Positions 44,001 through 59,000 of a stretch of DNA of 64,000 bases are shown here, piece after piece; positions within the stretch are counted from its first letter, which is position 1; every line of letters starts with the position of its first letter. This stretch comes from Plumapathes pennacea (lineage: Eukaryota; Cnidaria; Anthozoa; Antipatharia; Myriopathidae). Made by a program: the position numbers and the translations under genes. The notes under the pieces are model-generated. The model saw only the letters and a list, made by a program, of their open reading frames with translations. It was not told where the DNA came from and searched no databases. The stretch covers positions 9,515,078 through 9,579,077 of the forward strand of contig OZ038470.1 in the NCBI GenBank assembly GCA_964036295.1, given 5' to 3'.

Positions 44001-47000
44001 GTTGGGATGATAAGTGATGGTCAGTGGGATTCTGTCTTCGGATATGGATTCGGACGGCTTCAGGGTAGTTTCTCGGCTGATGTTGTGGACACGTTCCAGA
44101 GCATCGGTGATGACAGAGCTTGGATAGTTGTATTTAGCAAAAAAAAATTGCGCATTTCGTCGGCTTTGGCCGAGAAATCAGCAAGTGACGTCACTGCAGT
44201 GATGACACTGACTTCTCGGCCAAAGCCGACTAAATGAGCAATCCTTCTGCTAAATAGCTTTCAGCTATTGTCTCTTTCACGGCGTTCCATTACCCTTACC
44301 AACACACAATTGATACACCAGTTTGCTGACACACCGCCTGGCGAGTACGTAAAATACCATGATAATGCATGGTCAAACATTACCTTCATCATTTGCAATT
44401 CTTGTTCAAGCGCCATTATAGTGGAAGCTCTTGATGGAGATCTTAACGATTTGTCTTTTTCTCGCAACCACAACATCATGTTCTCCATAAGTCCAGTGTA
44501 CTCCTGCCAGTTATGCAATGTTGTTTCTAGCTGCCTCTGGTTGTTTGTGATGCGGTTGTTGATTGCTGTCCATCTTAGCCTTAACTTGTCCAATTCTTCA
44601 GTCGCTTGTCTGGCTATGTTTCCTCTGACCTCACGAGTGATTTGTTCGCCAACAAAAACGACTTCCTTGAAGTTCAGACTATGAGAGTATATCTCTCTCT
44701 GGCACACCTGGAAAGAATGCAAAATGTAACATAAAGAAATATTCAGGCATCAGAGTTTCCCAGAAAAGTAAAAGTTTGATATCTTTGAAAGAAAGAAATC
44801 CCCCGATACAATTCTAGAGTACAGCCTTCCAGGACCTTTGAAAATCCTTGAGACCCCAGTACGTGCATTGCTCTGTCACTGACCGTAACCGAATTATGTG
44901 TATTAGTAACACTAAAGAAAGACCAACAGGACTACAAACTCGCACTGTGTTCGCGATCAGCACTAATATGTTTCGACAAACCAGACACATCTTTAAATTA
45001 GTCTCTCGAGTAATTTAATCATTCCTGGAGAAATCGTGCTTCCTTATAGCTTGGGTGCCGCCTGTCATCAGACGTTCCTTTAACTACGTTCCTTTAACAA
45101 ACAAACAAACCTTCACATGCTCAAAGTGAACTTTCATTCCTTGAATGCTGGAGACGGCAGGAGCAGCATAGCCTCTGTGGGTCTCAATCTCATCCATCCA
45201 TTTGGAAAGCTGTTGAGTAAGGCTCTGAAATTCTCTCCAACTTTCCATTTTTTTGTCAATTGTTTGTTTATGTTCGTCTGCTAGCCTGCATATTGCTTCC
45301 CACTGTTGACGAAGAAGCCCAACCTTTTCTTCCAAGTTCACTTTGTACGTGACGCCTGTGTTTTTGTCTTGGTCTAACTGCTCAGCCTCTCCTAGGACAG
45401 AGTTGAACTGGACCAGATATTGCTCATGCTTTTCTTGAAAATCCTGGATGAAATAATTGCTTCAGCATGACAATCAAACTAAAAAAATAATTTACTTCAC
45501 ACCCCACCTCTGTCAAAACAGGCGCTTAAAACACACGTTTAGTCTAAAAGAGCTAACTAAAGTAGCTGCAAAAGATATAATTCGTCCATCAATATACTGT
45601 GACACAATAACACACTAGAATTACAGATCACTCACTATCTACGGAATAATGCAAAACAAGTGAAGATGAAAACGAAAATAAGGCAACTACAGTACAGAGT
45701 ACATAACTAAAAATAGTCAACAACGAACCAGAAGTGTGTCCAAGCTCTCTTGAGTTTCCAGTCGCAGCACAGAATCTAGCACTGCGGATATATGCGAATA
45801 TTGTTTTTCGAAGTGCTGCTGACGAGCAATAAGATGACTATGCTCTTCAAGAGAATACGAAAGCTTCTCGCGGAAACCTCTCCAGCGAGATCCAAGATGT
45901 GAGACATGTTCTTTAATGTCCCTAGCATCACTGTGGGTCAGTCCCGGGACTCCAGTTTCTACACTTCCGTCTATGGAATCCATTATTGACTGCGTCTCGT
46001 CCAGCTCGTTTGACAGTTTCTGCACAAACACAAGAACAAAGATAAGATGATGGAACCCGTAAAATACGGTCGAGATAATGGCGCCGACACTTTCCTAAAT
46101 ACAATATATTTTTATGATATTGCCTACGTGAAAAGTACTGTTGTATAAGAGTCTATAGGTCCTCAGCTTCTACGTCCGTGTTGCACAATAACTTTGAGAT
46201 TGCAGTTGCGGTGAAGCGGAGAAAATAACAGTTAAGGACCGTTTGCGTATTTCTTCAAGTGTGTTTTTTACAATCTGTGAATTAATATAGCTTCTGTGTA
46301 AAACAAGTGTTTCTTTGATTGTTCTGTTGATGAAGGAATTTTTGCGCGGACAAGAGTGTCCTTTAGAGATTTTTCCTTCCTGTATGATACAATCGGCGGT
46401 TTGTCAAAGATCCGAGCAAGTTTTAAATTCGGTTTAGCCAAGTTGTAAGTGAGAAGTACTGTTGAGTATCAATTTCAAATTTTTAATACTAAGATCAGCA
46501 ATTTTGCATGGAATTGGTAGAGAATGAGTAACAAATACCACACAAAATACCTTAATTGAGATAAACGTCCGGTCCTTGAGAGAAACAACAATTGTTCGGG
46601 CCAAAAATAAATCTTGGGGAAGGCATAAGTTACCCTGTGAGCAGAACCACCTTTCTCTCCCCCAAAGAAACGAGGAGGAAAGGAGGCTCTGCTAAATTCG
46701 TGTTGTTTCTTTGTTGAGCATGCACGAGAGGTTGCTCAGAAATGCTGACATTTCTCATGTCAAAACGCAAGACAAACAAAGCTGCGAAAAAAAACATGTT
46801 TATTTTTCAATGATGCAAGTTCAGTTGAGTTATAATTTACCCCAAACACCGACGAAAAAAGGGAAGAGACTTTGCCGTTCGCAAGAGAAAGATTCGTTTT
46901 GCCTGTGCTGTGGCATTTGTTTGGCGGGTGCAGTCAGCACCTACAATTTACGGACTTACGCTGGCTTTCTTGAGAATATAAGCCTACTGATACAAGGCGC

Positions 47001-50000
47001 CATAAATCTACAAAATAATTCTTCGAGAGTGTGCAAGCCGTGCTTTAGGCATCGTTAAGCTTCATTACCATCTCGTAGTGACTTTCCAGTGTTTCTGGAC
47101 TCACACAGATCACAGATAAAATCTGCATCCATATTGTCGCCAATCGTAATTTCCTCCAGCCTGGCAGCATTGCATGTCAATTTTCTTGCACGACTCCATT
47201 TGATCCGCCACCAGAGCGTTTAAAGGCTCAACTATCAACAGAACAGGTCGATGAGGAAAGGAACGAGGTAATTCACGCGTTCACAACTCTTTGGCAACGG
47301 GTATAGTCAGTTGGTAGATAAGTGACTTCCCGTGTCCTGTTCACAGAGATGCAAACGTGTTGCTTCCACAGACGAAGGCCTGAAGAGCTCGAAGCTGATG
47401 ATTTTTCAGTTCCTTTCCAAGATATACTATTATAGACTTATTACTCGAAACATTGTTTGTCACTGTGGGCTCAGATATTGTCAACGGTCTTACCCAAACT
47501 CGCAGCTGCGAGTGTCAAAACTGGCTAAACCAGTTTGACTAGTCCCAACTGTTGGACGACGTGCAAAACAAAGAAACGACACGAATTCCGCAGAGCCTCA
47601 TTTCCCCCTCACTTCTTTGGGGGAGAGAAAGGTGGTTCTGCTCGCAGGGTAGGCATAAGTATTCCTATCACAAAATGATGGGACAACACCTTGAGGTAGA
47701 GAATTCTTACCGCAAGTAAATGCATTCGTTCCATTGTTTCCATAGCTCCACCAACAGCATCTGTCATTTCAGCTTCGTCCAACCACGCTCTCACATGCTC
47801 AACTGATTCCTGTACTTCCACATAGCCACGGGTGTTGTCTCTTAACCTTAGCATAGGAATAAAGTTGTAAGTTGTAAAGTTTTGCCTATCCACCTATTAG
47901 ACATACTACACAATTTCTGGAATACAGAAATGTTAGGAAGAGGAAAACCTGTGGAGCATAGTAACCATTCTTGCAACTAGTCTTGATGTCAATGATTCAC
48001 GTTTTATTGTTAACAAGACTGAAACTCGCCAGTCCTGCCTCTTTTCACTCCCCGGATACAAGTTATGAGTCATTTGAATTTTTATTCAAAAGTCGTTTGA
48101 TAAATTAATACGCAGTCTGCGGCAATCGGCGTTTCCGATTTTATGTCTCAAATGGAGTTCTGGTGTACCGTGCTTCGTCTCATTCATTATATAATATCAG
48201 CTTTTCAGCAATTAGAAAATACAACTTCTGTCAACCTTAGTCTCTAGTCTCAAAACGTCGGACTGAACACAAACGTTACTCACCGACATTTTTATCGATT
48301 ACAAATAAAATCCACAATCCGCTTTATTTTCGCTTGTTTTAGAGGTAGCCTTTTTTTTTTTCATTCAGTGTGAAGTGATTGTGAGAGCTTAGGAAAGAGC
48401 GTTACAGACACGCGGACACATAAGCCGGGCCAGTGGTTGCTGAGCGCACTATTTTATCCCCGAACGAAGTGAGGGAAATACTCACGACACTAATGCAGTA
48501 ATATTATACCGCCTACTTGGGGACTCCAAGCCTGTCGCCATCTCGAAATTTAACGTTCGTCTGTCTGTCAGTCTGTCTGGCGTACGACTTTAGGCGCGGT
48601 TACCCCGCTAACCAATAACAAAGGCCGGATCGATCACGTGTGCCCTGTTGTTTTACTCGGATTAACAGAGAAATTAGACTTGAAGCATTTAGATTTGAAC
48701 GAAGCAACAATATATTGTAGCTACGTTCACGAAAATGGAAAATTTAACTGAAAAACTTGAAACACAACAGTCTCGCGAAGCTCATCTTCAAATGAGAAGG
48801 GAACAGGCATGAGCAAGGCGAAATCGTGAAACGAGCGAACAACGCCAAATTCGTCTCGAGAAAAGGCGACAATCCTGTTATGATCGACGGCATCATAAAA
48901 AGAATCGTGCCGAAGAAACGACTCCGCAAGGAAAACAGCGGATGAATGCCGATCGAAAGCGACATGAACAGAAGCGGAAAACGCAGACAACTCCGCAAAG
49001 AGAATCCAATCGCCAGCGAGTAGCTTCTCGACGTGGCAATGAATCGTCTGAATGGAGTACCTCGACGCCGACAACAGCGTGCTGCAGTTATCGAAGAACG
49101 TCGCAGCCAAAAACAACAATATTTGCATAACCGTGGGTGGGCAAATCCAGAAATTCCTCCATTCCACGAACAAGAATGGGTGCGGGAAGAACTCACTGCG
49201 TTTCACAGCTTTGAGGAAAATCTCCGACACTTATGCTGCAAGGTATGCAGAGAAACATGGCCGATCACCAACCAAAGTGTGCCTGAGCTGAACTATATCT
49301 GCACCAGGTGCAAACGCGACAAAAAGACCTCGTGTCGATTGTTCTCAGCTGAAAACGACATGGATCCTGGGGCAGTCCCTGCAGAACTACAGGACCTCAC
49401 CGAAGTAGAGGAAATGCTGATCGCCAGAGCTTTTCCAATCATGTGTGTTTACCGAACATACGGCGGCCAGGGTGGGTACAAAGGTTATATCCTCAACTTT
49501 CCACAGGATGTTCAGGGATTTCTCAGCACTCTTCCAGCCAATGTGAATGATCTGCCCGTTCTTATCATCAGGAAGCAAGGGGCAGGTAAGAATTGAAAAC
49601 TAAATTCTGTATGGCTTTTATAGTTGTATTTATATTTTTGACCTCGCTGTGTATTGAAATTTGCACAATTACGCATTAATTGCAATTCGGCCATTCTTTG
49701 TCACTGTTTCTTTTCAATGAACAGTTAAACAAAGAATTCATGGTGAAATTTTGTTTAATTTGAATTCCTGCTTAATCAGACCACTGATTGTGTTTTGTTA
49801 TTATTTGCTGCATTTTTATACACAAGGATCGAAGAGAACACAATACTGCATACATGTGTTTGTACTTTGATTTACCATTGCAAAAGCTGTAGTTTGTGTT
49901 TTTTTAGAAAATTTGCCAATTTTTACTACAGTATCAGTGCCTAATTAATTTACAGTGATTTATGATCTATGCAGTGAAGTTTCTTTAGCTGTCCATATGA

Positions 50001-53000
50001 TGATGTGCATTTGTTTTTATGCCATGTACACTTGATATTACGCTCGGGGATAACCAAAAACATTAAAAGCAGTGTTTTGAGGAAATAATTGGCCTCTATT
50101 ATCAGGACAACAAGTATTTATTTACAGTGCGCCAGTTCCTTTGCAGCATCCTTCCAAGATTTATGTCAATTGTGGATGAATAGTACAGGTTAGCTATGAA
50201 AGTTCATTGTATTGTGTACATCATGTGAATTATCTTATTAATCCACTTAAGACTTGGTGCCTTTTCTGATTTTTGTAGGAGCAAAGAAAGAGGTTCCTTG
50301 GCTAAATTTACACTTCGGTCCAAGTGGAAGTTCAATTTCTATGTTGTTTATAGGTAAGTACTGTATAATAAATTTGCAACAATATGTACCGAAGACAAAA
50401 ACCTGAACATGTGTTTTCATCTCCAAAGATCATGCTAAAGGAAATGTTAAAGTGAAGGAATCATGCTGAGAAGCCAACTCCTGTGCTGTTAAGGGATCCT
50501 CATATACCAAGTCACTGACATCATGAAAGTGTAAGATTGTCAGGAGCCAAAAATGAACTCAATGCTGACGTGTACAACCCGATTGTCTGGTCCAACAAGA
50601 ATGCCAAAGGAAAATGTTCTCAAAAACATTGGCCTGTATATTCTGTATATTCTGTTGAGTACGCCACAAAAAAAATTCGGTATATCTATGTTTTCTTAAA
50701 ATTTGGAATGGTACTGTACTGTGCTCAAGTGGATGACATGCTCAGAGCCAAGTATTTTTTTCTATGTGTACCTTTTTGACACAAGGTTTTGTTATTTACT
50801 TATTTGTTAGAGGGTTGTTTGCTTTTTATGAAGGAAAACTTCAGTACAGTTATGTAATATAAGTGGCAATAACATGTGAGTATATAAGGCCAGCACCAAG
50901 GTAGACAGTAACCAATGTTGTAACAACAAGTTTAAACCCTTTCACACTTAAGAGTGATCAAATTTTCTCCTTCAGTTGAAAGTGTACTGTATTGTACAGT
51001 ATGGAGAATATATAGCTTTTGTACCTTTTTGGTTAAGTGAATGCTGACTAAACTGTCACTTCTCACTACGTAATTTATTTTATATTATTTTTGTACCAGG
51101 CAAGAGCACTTGATGAAGCTTATATAACACAAATGTATGATAAAAAGGGCACACAATGATTAGTGTGCTGTATGATGATGATGACAATAAGATTAAGAAT
51201 TAAAAAATTGATGCTGATATATATGTTGTTTTCTTATTGGGTCAGAGCTTAGTAACACAAAGTTACTATATTTCAGACCACTCTTTTTCTCCTTTAAGTG
51301 TTCAGCACTTGGTGTAGTACAAGTAGTAAAACGTTATTTTAATACGCTTGCCCCATCAACTACAACAAGCTGGTTACATCAAAGGTCGTATAAAATAGAC
51401 ACATTACTTCTATGTTTATTTTTTGCGTCGAAACTTCTAATATATGCCAGTGTAGGACGGAGTGCGGGGGTATCTGCGATTATCGTATTTCTAGTATAGT
51501 AATGTTTTTGCAATTTCTACCAAGTTTGTTCTGGTGTTCTCAGTTGGGAAATGTCATGACTCAACCAAGGAAATATCGAAACGTAAATCAGGAGAAAGCT
51601 ACTTTTTGTTGCACGATAAATACAGTACTGTTCACAAATTCATAAAGCGAGGGCATTTTCATCCGATTATATTTCATCTTCGATACAGTTTACAGTGTAC
51701 CAACCAAGCGATACAGTATCATTCCACTTTCATGTGACCTTTGTTACAGTTCACGATTGCACAATACTGTCACCACGGTTCAAAACAAACTAATATGCTA
51801 CCTTGGGCAAAGATATTCCTAAATAGCTTCCAAACTTAGCGAATTGGCCTTCATTTCACCTGTATTCCTCGCAAGGCTTCTTCGCAATTACATCAACCAG
51901 AAATTCGGTTTGGCTCTCCGTCTTGGCCTCGACGTTCGTTCGAGCTGAATGCTTCAGTACAGAGTTCACAACTTATTCCCAAGGTAATACAAATTTTAAG
52001 TCATTGAACTCCATTAAGATACTTGGTGATGCATACAGCGTGATTTCGTAACCTTTTGGGATAATAAGGTTCAACGTGTCGTTTATAATAACGGATCGAT
52101 AAATCGGGAAAATCATAATATTTTCCTCCCGAAACAACGGATGCCTCAATATAAGGTTTCCCAAAACAATAGCTTATGGGAACCGAAAGGAGCGTTACAG
52201 ACACATGACCTTACTGACCACCTTCCTAGCTTCGCAATAACCCAAAAAACTAGTACAATTCGCAAATCTTCAAACAAAACCTCAAAAAAAGATACTACTG
52301 TAAACCAATAATATCTGACCTGTTTGAAGAAATTAAATATCGTAACAATTTTAATACAAGCCTTGCTTCCAATAAGCGCCCCGGGTCGAGGCTTAACATT
52401 TTTTAATAAGCCCCCTGTCTCTAATTCGCGCCCAACCCCTCCCCCTCCCCCATGCTTCTCATGATTTTCATATTTGATATCGAGTTATGACTTTATCATG
52501 TAGACCGACAGTTTATTGTTAAAGCTTTTATCTTTAATACAGTTTTTTGTTTAAGTGTTACCCGGCGCTAATTAGAATCAATACCTCTAATTGGAACTGC
52601 TAATTGCCTTTTTGATGAATCATATAGAAAATCTTCAGACAGTCTTCAGACAATAAACCAATAAATATGTACCTAATAAAACTGCTAAGATTAAAATCAA
52701 GCATATTATTTAACAAATAAACCAGAGAGCACGAAAGAAGTGTAGGAAGAAACGCGAGCCGAAGGTGAGCGTTTTTCCCCACTTCTTGAGTGCTCTCGGC
52801 ACTTGCTAAGTGCTTTATTTCTGAACGGAGCACGCTTGAAGCTGGTTTATTTGTTTTATAACATAGAACTTCAAAACTTTCACAATAAAACTGTCTTTAT
52901 TCATCAAAAATGTTGGAATGCTAACAGCGATGAAAAAATAGATTCTCCTAAACGGCTCGGCGGTCCGAATTGCCAAGTCAGTACAGTTTCGCTTCAACTT

Positions 53001-56000
53001 TTCAACCAGGCCGTCTGTTCTATAAAATTAGACAACATCTCACAGTAAAGAACTGTATTTTCCCGTAGAAATTTGGACTACAAGTACATGAAATCATACA
53101 GTCGGCTAGTGCATAAAATGCAAATTTGAAGGGAATCAACAAATGCTCCAACGGCCGACTTGAAAATTGTGTGAATGAAAACTTACCGATTTCTTGACTC
53201 TACCTCGTAGTACAATCATTTGAAGTCCGTCCGAAAATTCTTCAATCATTTTTTTTCAGTCACATTGTCGGAAATTCTTTCTCTTGCATCACTACAAACA
53301 CGTCTGTTCGTCTGTCGCCGTTCATGTTCAGTGATTGCTCACGGCTGATCTTCTTCAACTGAATGATTTGCTCTCTCCTTCCTTGTTGAAGCATTCAACT
53401 TCATTCAAAGAACCCACTGACGTAATTGTGACTCCCAAATATGCTGTACTTAGGGACAGTGCTTAAACCGAGTCGCTTTCCACGACGCTGACAAGAAACT
53501 TGCCGTTCTTCGACATAGATTTTCCCTCTCCAAACTGTTGAAGTGCTTTTTGATGAGGTCACGTTCTTTACCGATTCACGGTGAACCGTACTAGCCGGTG
53601 CCTTCACTTAAAGCCAAATTTTATCTCGAAGTTGGGCATTGGTGACTCCATTCTCGCATCATTTTCTCTTTTTTTTTTGCCAGAGGATGACGTAAGCGTG
53701 GTTTATAACTTATAAACCATGGGTAAGTGTGGTTTATACTCTGGCAAACCACGGTTTTCGACCAATCAGCGCGCGGCTTGTATCGTGACTATGTTATAAT
53801 ATATATTATACGACATACATATCTACGAAGCATAACTCTCTAAGATACAGACTGTAGTTTTGTAAAACGCCCAATAAATATTAAAATAAAACTTTACGAT
53901 GAATAATTAATAATTAATGACATAAACATATTTGGAAAAGTATGAGACAGATTATCTCCTTTAAATTCAAAGCAAGACATACTCCATCAAAGACCATATT
54001 TCAGAATCAAAAATTATATCCAATCCTTTGGATACAAGCACACATTTCTATGACTATTTTGCTACAATAAATTGTCACAATTATGAATCAAAGCAGCGAT
54101 GCCGTTCAAGCTTGGCTATCCCTTTTCAAAAACCTCCATACACAGTAACACCTGTTTTCATTTGAAATCACATCCATTTTCGCAGCCTCCACTTACGGAG
54201 CTGTATTTGAAAGTCTCCGTTCTCATGAATTCAAACTTAATTGCTCGCGGTAGCCTGGGGCCCAGTGCGAGCTTAAAAACGCAAATTTTTATTTATTTAT
54301 TTTTTCCTTTTTGTCAGTCGAGAATGGGCACACGGTGATTGGTTCATATTATCACGTGCTGGGCGATGACGTAATTGACGTCGCTAAACAACTAAAGATG
54401 TGGCCAGTGACTTGCTCGTTACTTGTGTGTAAGAGTTAACTGCATCCCATCCAAACTCAACACCATTTAGCTCTGTGGAATATGCACGGATAAACTGGAT
54501 TTTCGGGAACGATTTTGGCTCGCGTTCACCGCGGAATCTTTGAGAATAGCCGTAAACAAATATTTAATGGATACCGGTGTCGCCGATAAATATTTAGTCC
54601 CGACGAAACTTTCTGTGTCGACACGAAATACTTTAGGGAAGATAACAGGGTGAAAACAGAAACCAAAGCTACGGTGAGCTTTAGCCGTAAAACAGTGACG
54701 CTTTATGCTTTACTCTGTACATGACATCTGTTGCCTCATAAAATTCTTCTGCGTATCGTACATTGCCTGTTGAAGTGTTTCTTTCATTCGATAATGTAGC
54801 CTTTGTTTCACAATGGTCATTGAATACCAGAAATGAAAAATACACCGAAATAATTCTGAGGATTGAGTTTGCAGCCACAAATGGACTGAACACACTGTGA
54901 ACAAAAGCGCAATAATATTGTAAACATCTCTCGTGTGACATTCCTCGCTTTCAATTTTATATTTGTTACAGAGCACGAATACTCGAAAGCCTGATAAAAA
55001 AACGTATTGAGTTAATAAAAGAAAACACATAAGTAGTGAAGTGAAAAAGTTAACTGCATCCCATTCAAACTCAACGCCATTTGGCTCTGTGGAATATGCA
55101 CGGATAAACTGGATTTTAGGAAAAGATTTTGGCTCGCGTTCACCGCGGAATCTTTGAGAATAGCCGTAAACAAATGTTTGATGGATACCGCTGGGGGATT
55201 GCAAATATCTCTGTCGCCGATAAGTATTTAGTCCCGACGAAACTTTCTGTGGCGACACGAAATACTTTTGGGAAGATAACAGGGCGAAAACAGAAACCAA
55301 AGCTACGGTGAGCTTTTAGCCGTAAAACAATGACGCTTTATGCTTTACTCTGTACATGACATCTGTTGCCTCATAAAATTCTTCTGCGTATCGTACATTG
55401 CCTGTTGAAGTGTTTCTTTCATTCGATAATGTAGCCTTTGTTTCGCAATGTTCATTAAATACCAGAAATGAAAAATACACCGAAATAATTCTGAGGATTG
55501 AGTTTGCAGCCACAAATGGACTGAACACACTGTGAACAAAACCGCAATAATATTGTAAACATCTCTCGTGTGACATTCCTCGCTTTCAATTTTATATTTG
55601 TTACAGAGCACGAATACTCGAAAGCCTGATAAAAAAACGTATTGAGTTAATAAAAGAAAACACATAAGTAGTGAAGCGAAAAAGTTAACTGCATCCCATT
55701 CAAACTCAACGCCATTTGGCTCTGTGGAATATGCACGGATAAACTGGATTTTAGGAAAAGATTTTGGCTCGCGTTCACCGCGGAATCTTTGAGAATAGCC
55801 GTAAACAAATGTTTGATGGATACCGCTGGGGGATTGCAAATATCTCTGTCGCCGATAAGTATTTAGTCCCGACGAAACTTTCTGTGGCGACACGAAATAC
55901 TTTTGGGAAGATAACAGGGCGAAAACAGAAACCAAAGCTACGGTGAACTTTAGCCGTAAAACAATGACGCTTTATGCTTTACTCTGTACATGACATCTGT

Positions 56001-59000
56001 TGCCTCATAAAATTCTTCTGCGTATCGTACATTGCCTGTTGAAGTGTTTCTTTCATTCGATAATGTAGCCTTTGTTTCGCAATGTTCATTAAATACCAGA
56101 AATGAAAAATACACCGAAATAATTCTGAGGACTGAGTTTGCAGCCACAAATGGACTGAACACACTGTGAACAAAACCGCAATAATATTGTAAACATCTCT
56201 CGTGTGACATTCCTCGCTTTCAATTTTATATTTGTTAACAGAGCACGAATACTCGAAAGCCTGATAAAAAAACGTATTGAGTTAATAAAAGAAAACACAT
56301 AAGTAGTGAAGTGAAAAAGTTAACTGCATCCCATTCAAACTCAACGCCATTTGGCTCTGTGGAATATGCACGGATAAACTGGATTTTAGGAAAAGATTTT
56401 GGCTCGCGTTCACCGCGGAATCTTTGAGAATAGCCGTAAACAAATGTTTGATGGATACCGCTGGGGGATTGCAAATATCTCTGTCGCCGATAAGTATTTA
56501 GTCCCGACGAAACTTTCTGTGGCGACACGAAATACTTTTGGGAAGATAACAGGGCGAAAACAGAAACCAAAGCTACGGTGAGCTTTAGCCGTAAAACAAT
56601 GACGCTTTATGCTTTACTCTGTACATGACATCTGTTGCCTCATAAAATTCTTCTGCGTATCGTACATTGCCTGTTGAAGTGTTTCTTTCATTCGATAATG
56701 TAGCCTTTGTTTCGCAATGTTCATTAAATACCAGAAATGAAAAATACACCGAAATAATTCTGAGGACTGAGTTTGCAGCCACAAATGGACTGAACACACT
56801 GTGAACAAAACCGCAATAATACTGTAAACATCTCTCGTGTGACATTCCTCGCTTTCAATTTTATATTTGTTAACAGAGCACGAATACTCGAAAGCCTGAT
56901 AGAAGAAACGTATTGAGTTAATAAAAGAAAACACATAAGTAGTGAAGCGAAGGCTGGATTAATCGTGGCCTCTGATTAGAAATAAGAGTCAAGGTCAAAA
57001 TGTCATAATCGATTATGCATAAAAAGATATGTCACGCATTCTCAAGATGCAGGGTCGCTCAACCTTTAAGAAGCAAGTGTATGAGTGTTGTAATAATAAT
57101 TTCTAGTTTAATCAAGGTGTCAAAAGAGCAAGGTGTCAAAAGCCAAGTTCTCTTTACTGTGTGATATTTTTATGGTGAGAAATTGGGACTCTCTTGGGAG
57201 TTCCGATCTTGTCCCCTACTTTCCATTTTATATTCTGGTCTCGACCCAACTCACGCCGCGAGCTCACTGGCAAGGCCAGTCTAGTTTCTTGTAGCGCTCG
57301 AAATGCGAGCAACAAAATTGATTTCTAAGGCTGTATTAGCTGGATAAATTCTGAACCAGAGCGACACTGTCCTAAGCGGGTTAGGATAAAAGTAACTCGT
57401 GACTTAGTTATGCAGTCTGCATCCAAGCTAAAAAGTATTTGAAATATGTGCATTATTTTTATAGAGCTACGTTTTTTCAGGTGTTTGTGTGTTCGCGCTT
57501 TTAAAAAATATAATAAAAGCGAGGAAATACAGCAGTGTAATACGAGAAGTTTGTTTACGGATTTGTTCAAATGTACTACGCATTTCTATCTTCTTCCACC
57601 TGTGCATAACTTTTCATTTCTAGTGCACAATTGGGCCACTGAGAAACAAATTTATAATCAATTTCGACAGGCTGAAAATACTCCAGACTGTCACCTTTTT
57701 ATTTAACTTTAGCTGACATTTTCCATGGCAGTTCATAGAACGGTTGTTAAACAAACCGTAATGGTTTCAAAATATACGGATTGACTGACACTACTCCAGA
57801 TAATTCATGGCGCAAGGAAAACCACTTGATTCTGTTTCGTAACGCGTCATGTTCAAAATCATAACCCTAATTTAAGTCCATTGTTGACAGCAACGGGACA
57901 CATTCCAGTGACACTAATCACATAGCTCGTCTCCCACATTGAGGATGCCTAGCTTAAAAACTGTACGGTCACTAAGCGACAATAAATAATCAAACAAGCC
58001 TGACAAAATACACAATGCAATTGAGTTTCCTGTGGAATTTTGAAATTGGATCTTTAGATCAAATTTGTGAACAAACGAGATTGGTGAAATGTTAGAAATG
58101 GTACAAACTTGCTCCGAACCACACCGAAACACGGGCACGACAAGAGAATGGAAACATTTAGCCAGTTGTATCAACGCCTGGCCTCTATCTTTTTATCTAT
58201 ACACAGTATGTGACGCAGAATAGCTGGTGGAGTCCTACAGACAACACCGTTGTTGCTGTATCTGTGCTGTACACTGTTTAGCTGTAGTAAAGCAGCAGTA
58301 GAGGTTCAACTGAGTTACCTTTAACCATTCGGAATACTAGCCTTCTTAGCGTAACTAAACAAGGTTCTTCTAGATAAAGGAGAAAACAGGTTTGCATCTT
58401 ACATACCTTTGTGACTTGGATTGCAGTTCGTCTTCTAACTTCTGAAATCGTTGTGTCACTTCTGCTCGCAAGGGGGATATGTACGTAGCTCCAGACTGGA
58501 GCTTCCTCTTCAGAGAATCCGCGGTAGAGTTTATCGATGCCAGCCAATCACGATGGAGATCAACCTCCTCTTGGATATTCTACAACAAAAACATAATGGA
58601 TATATGCAAATAAATGCACAAGATCAGCACTTAAATTTCAACGTACTTATCATACAAAAACAGGACAAGTTGCATAAAACTCCAACACCCCAGATAAGGC
58701 GAAAATACAATTCCTATTGCTATTAACGCTCAGTCCCGGGCGTTAGCATTTTATGCAACCGGTCCCTGGTCCACAACGGATTTTTCAAAACCAATATGCA
58801 CCAATTTTAATGACTCGTTCTAGGCTGTCTTTTTACTTCGCTGTCGCTAAGATTTGCTCCTTAACCTATGAGATGCCAAAATCTCAAAAGGGTTTTCGAA
58901 CATACAGCTTTACAAACATACATACTGCAAAGAGCCATTTAGTAAAACATGACGTGCGTGTGAGTCAGAACATGCGACTTTACGCGGTTTGCGGGCTGCA

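Noticed and set aside
48727..49230. Minus-strand ORFs of 150-167 codons
   Set aside because: Antisense shadows of the Helitron-type coding region.
54681..56934. Repeated ORFs of 86, 106 and 196 codons on the minus strand
   Set aside because: They recur only because the DNA unit is tandemly repeated. They cover promoter-like and A/T-rich repeat sequence, and the other family copies do not keep the frame.
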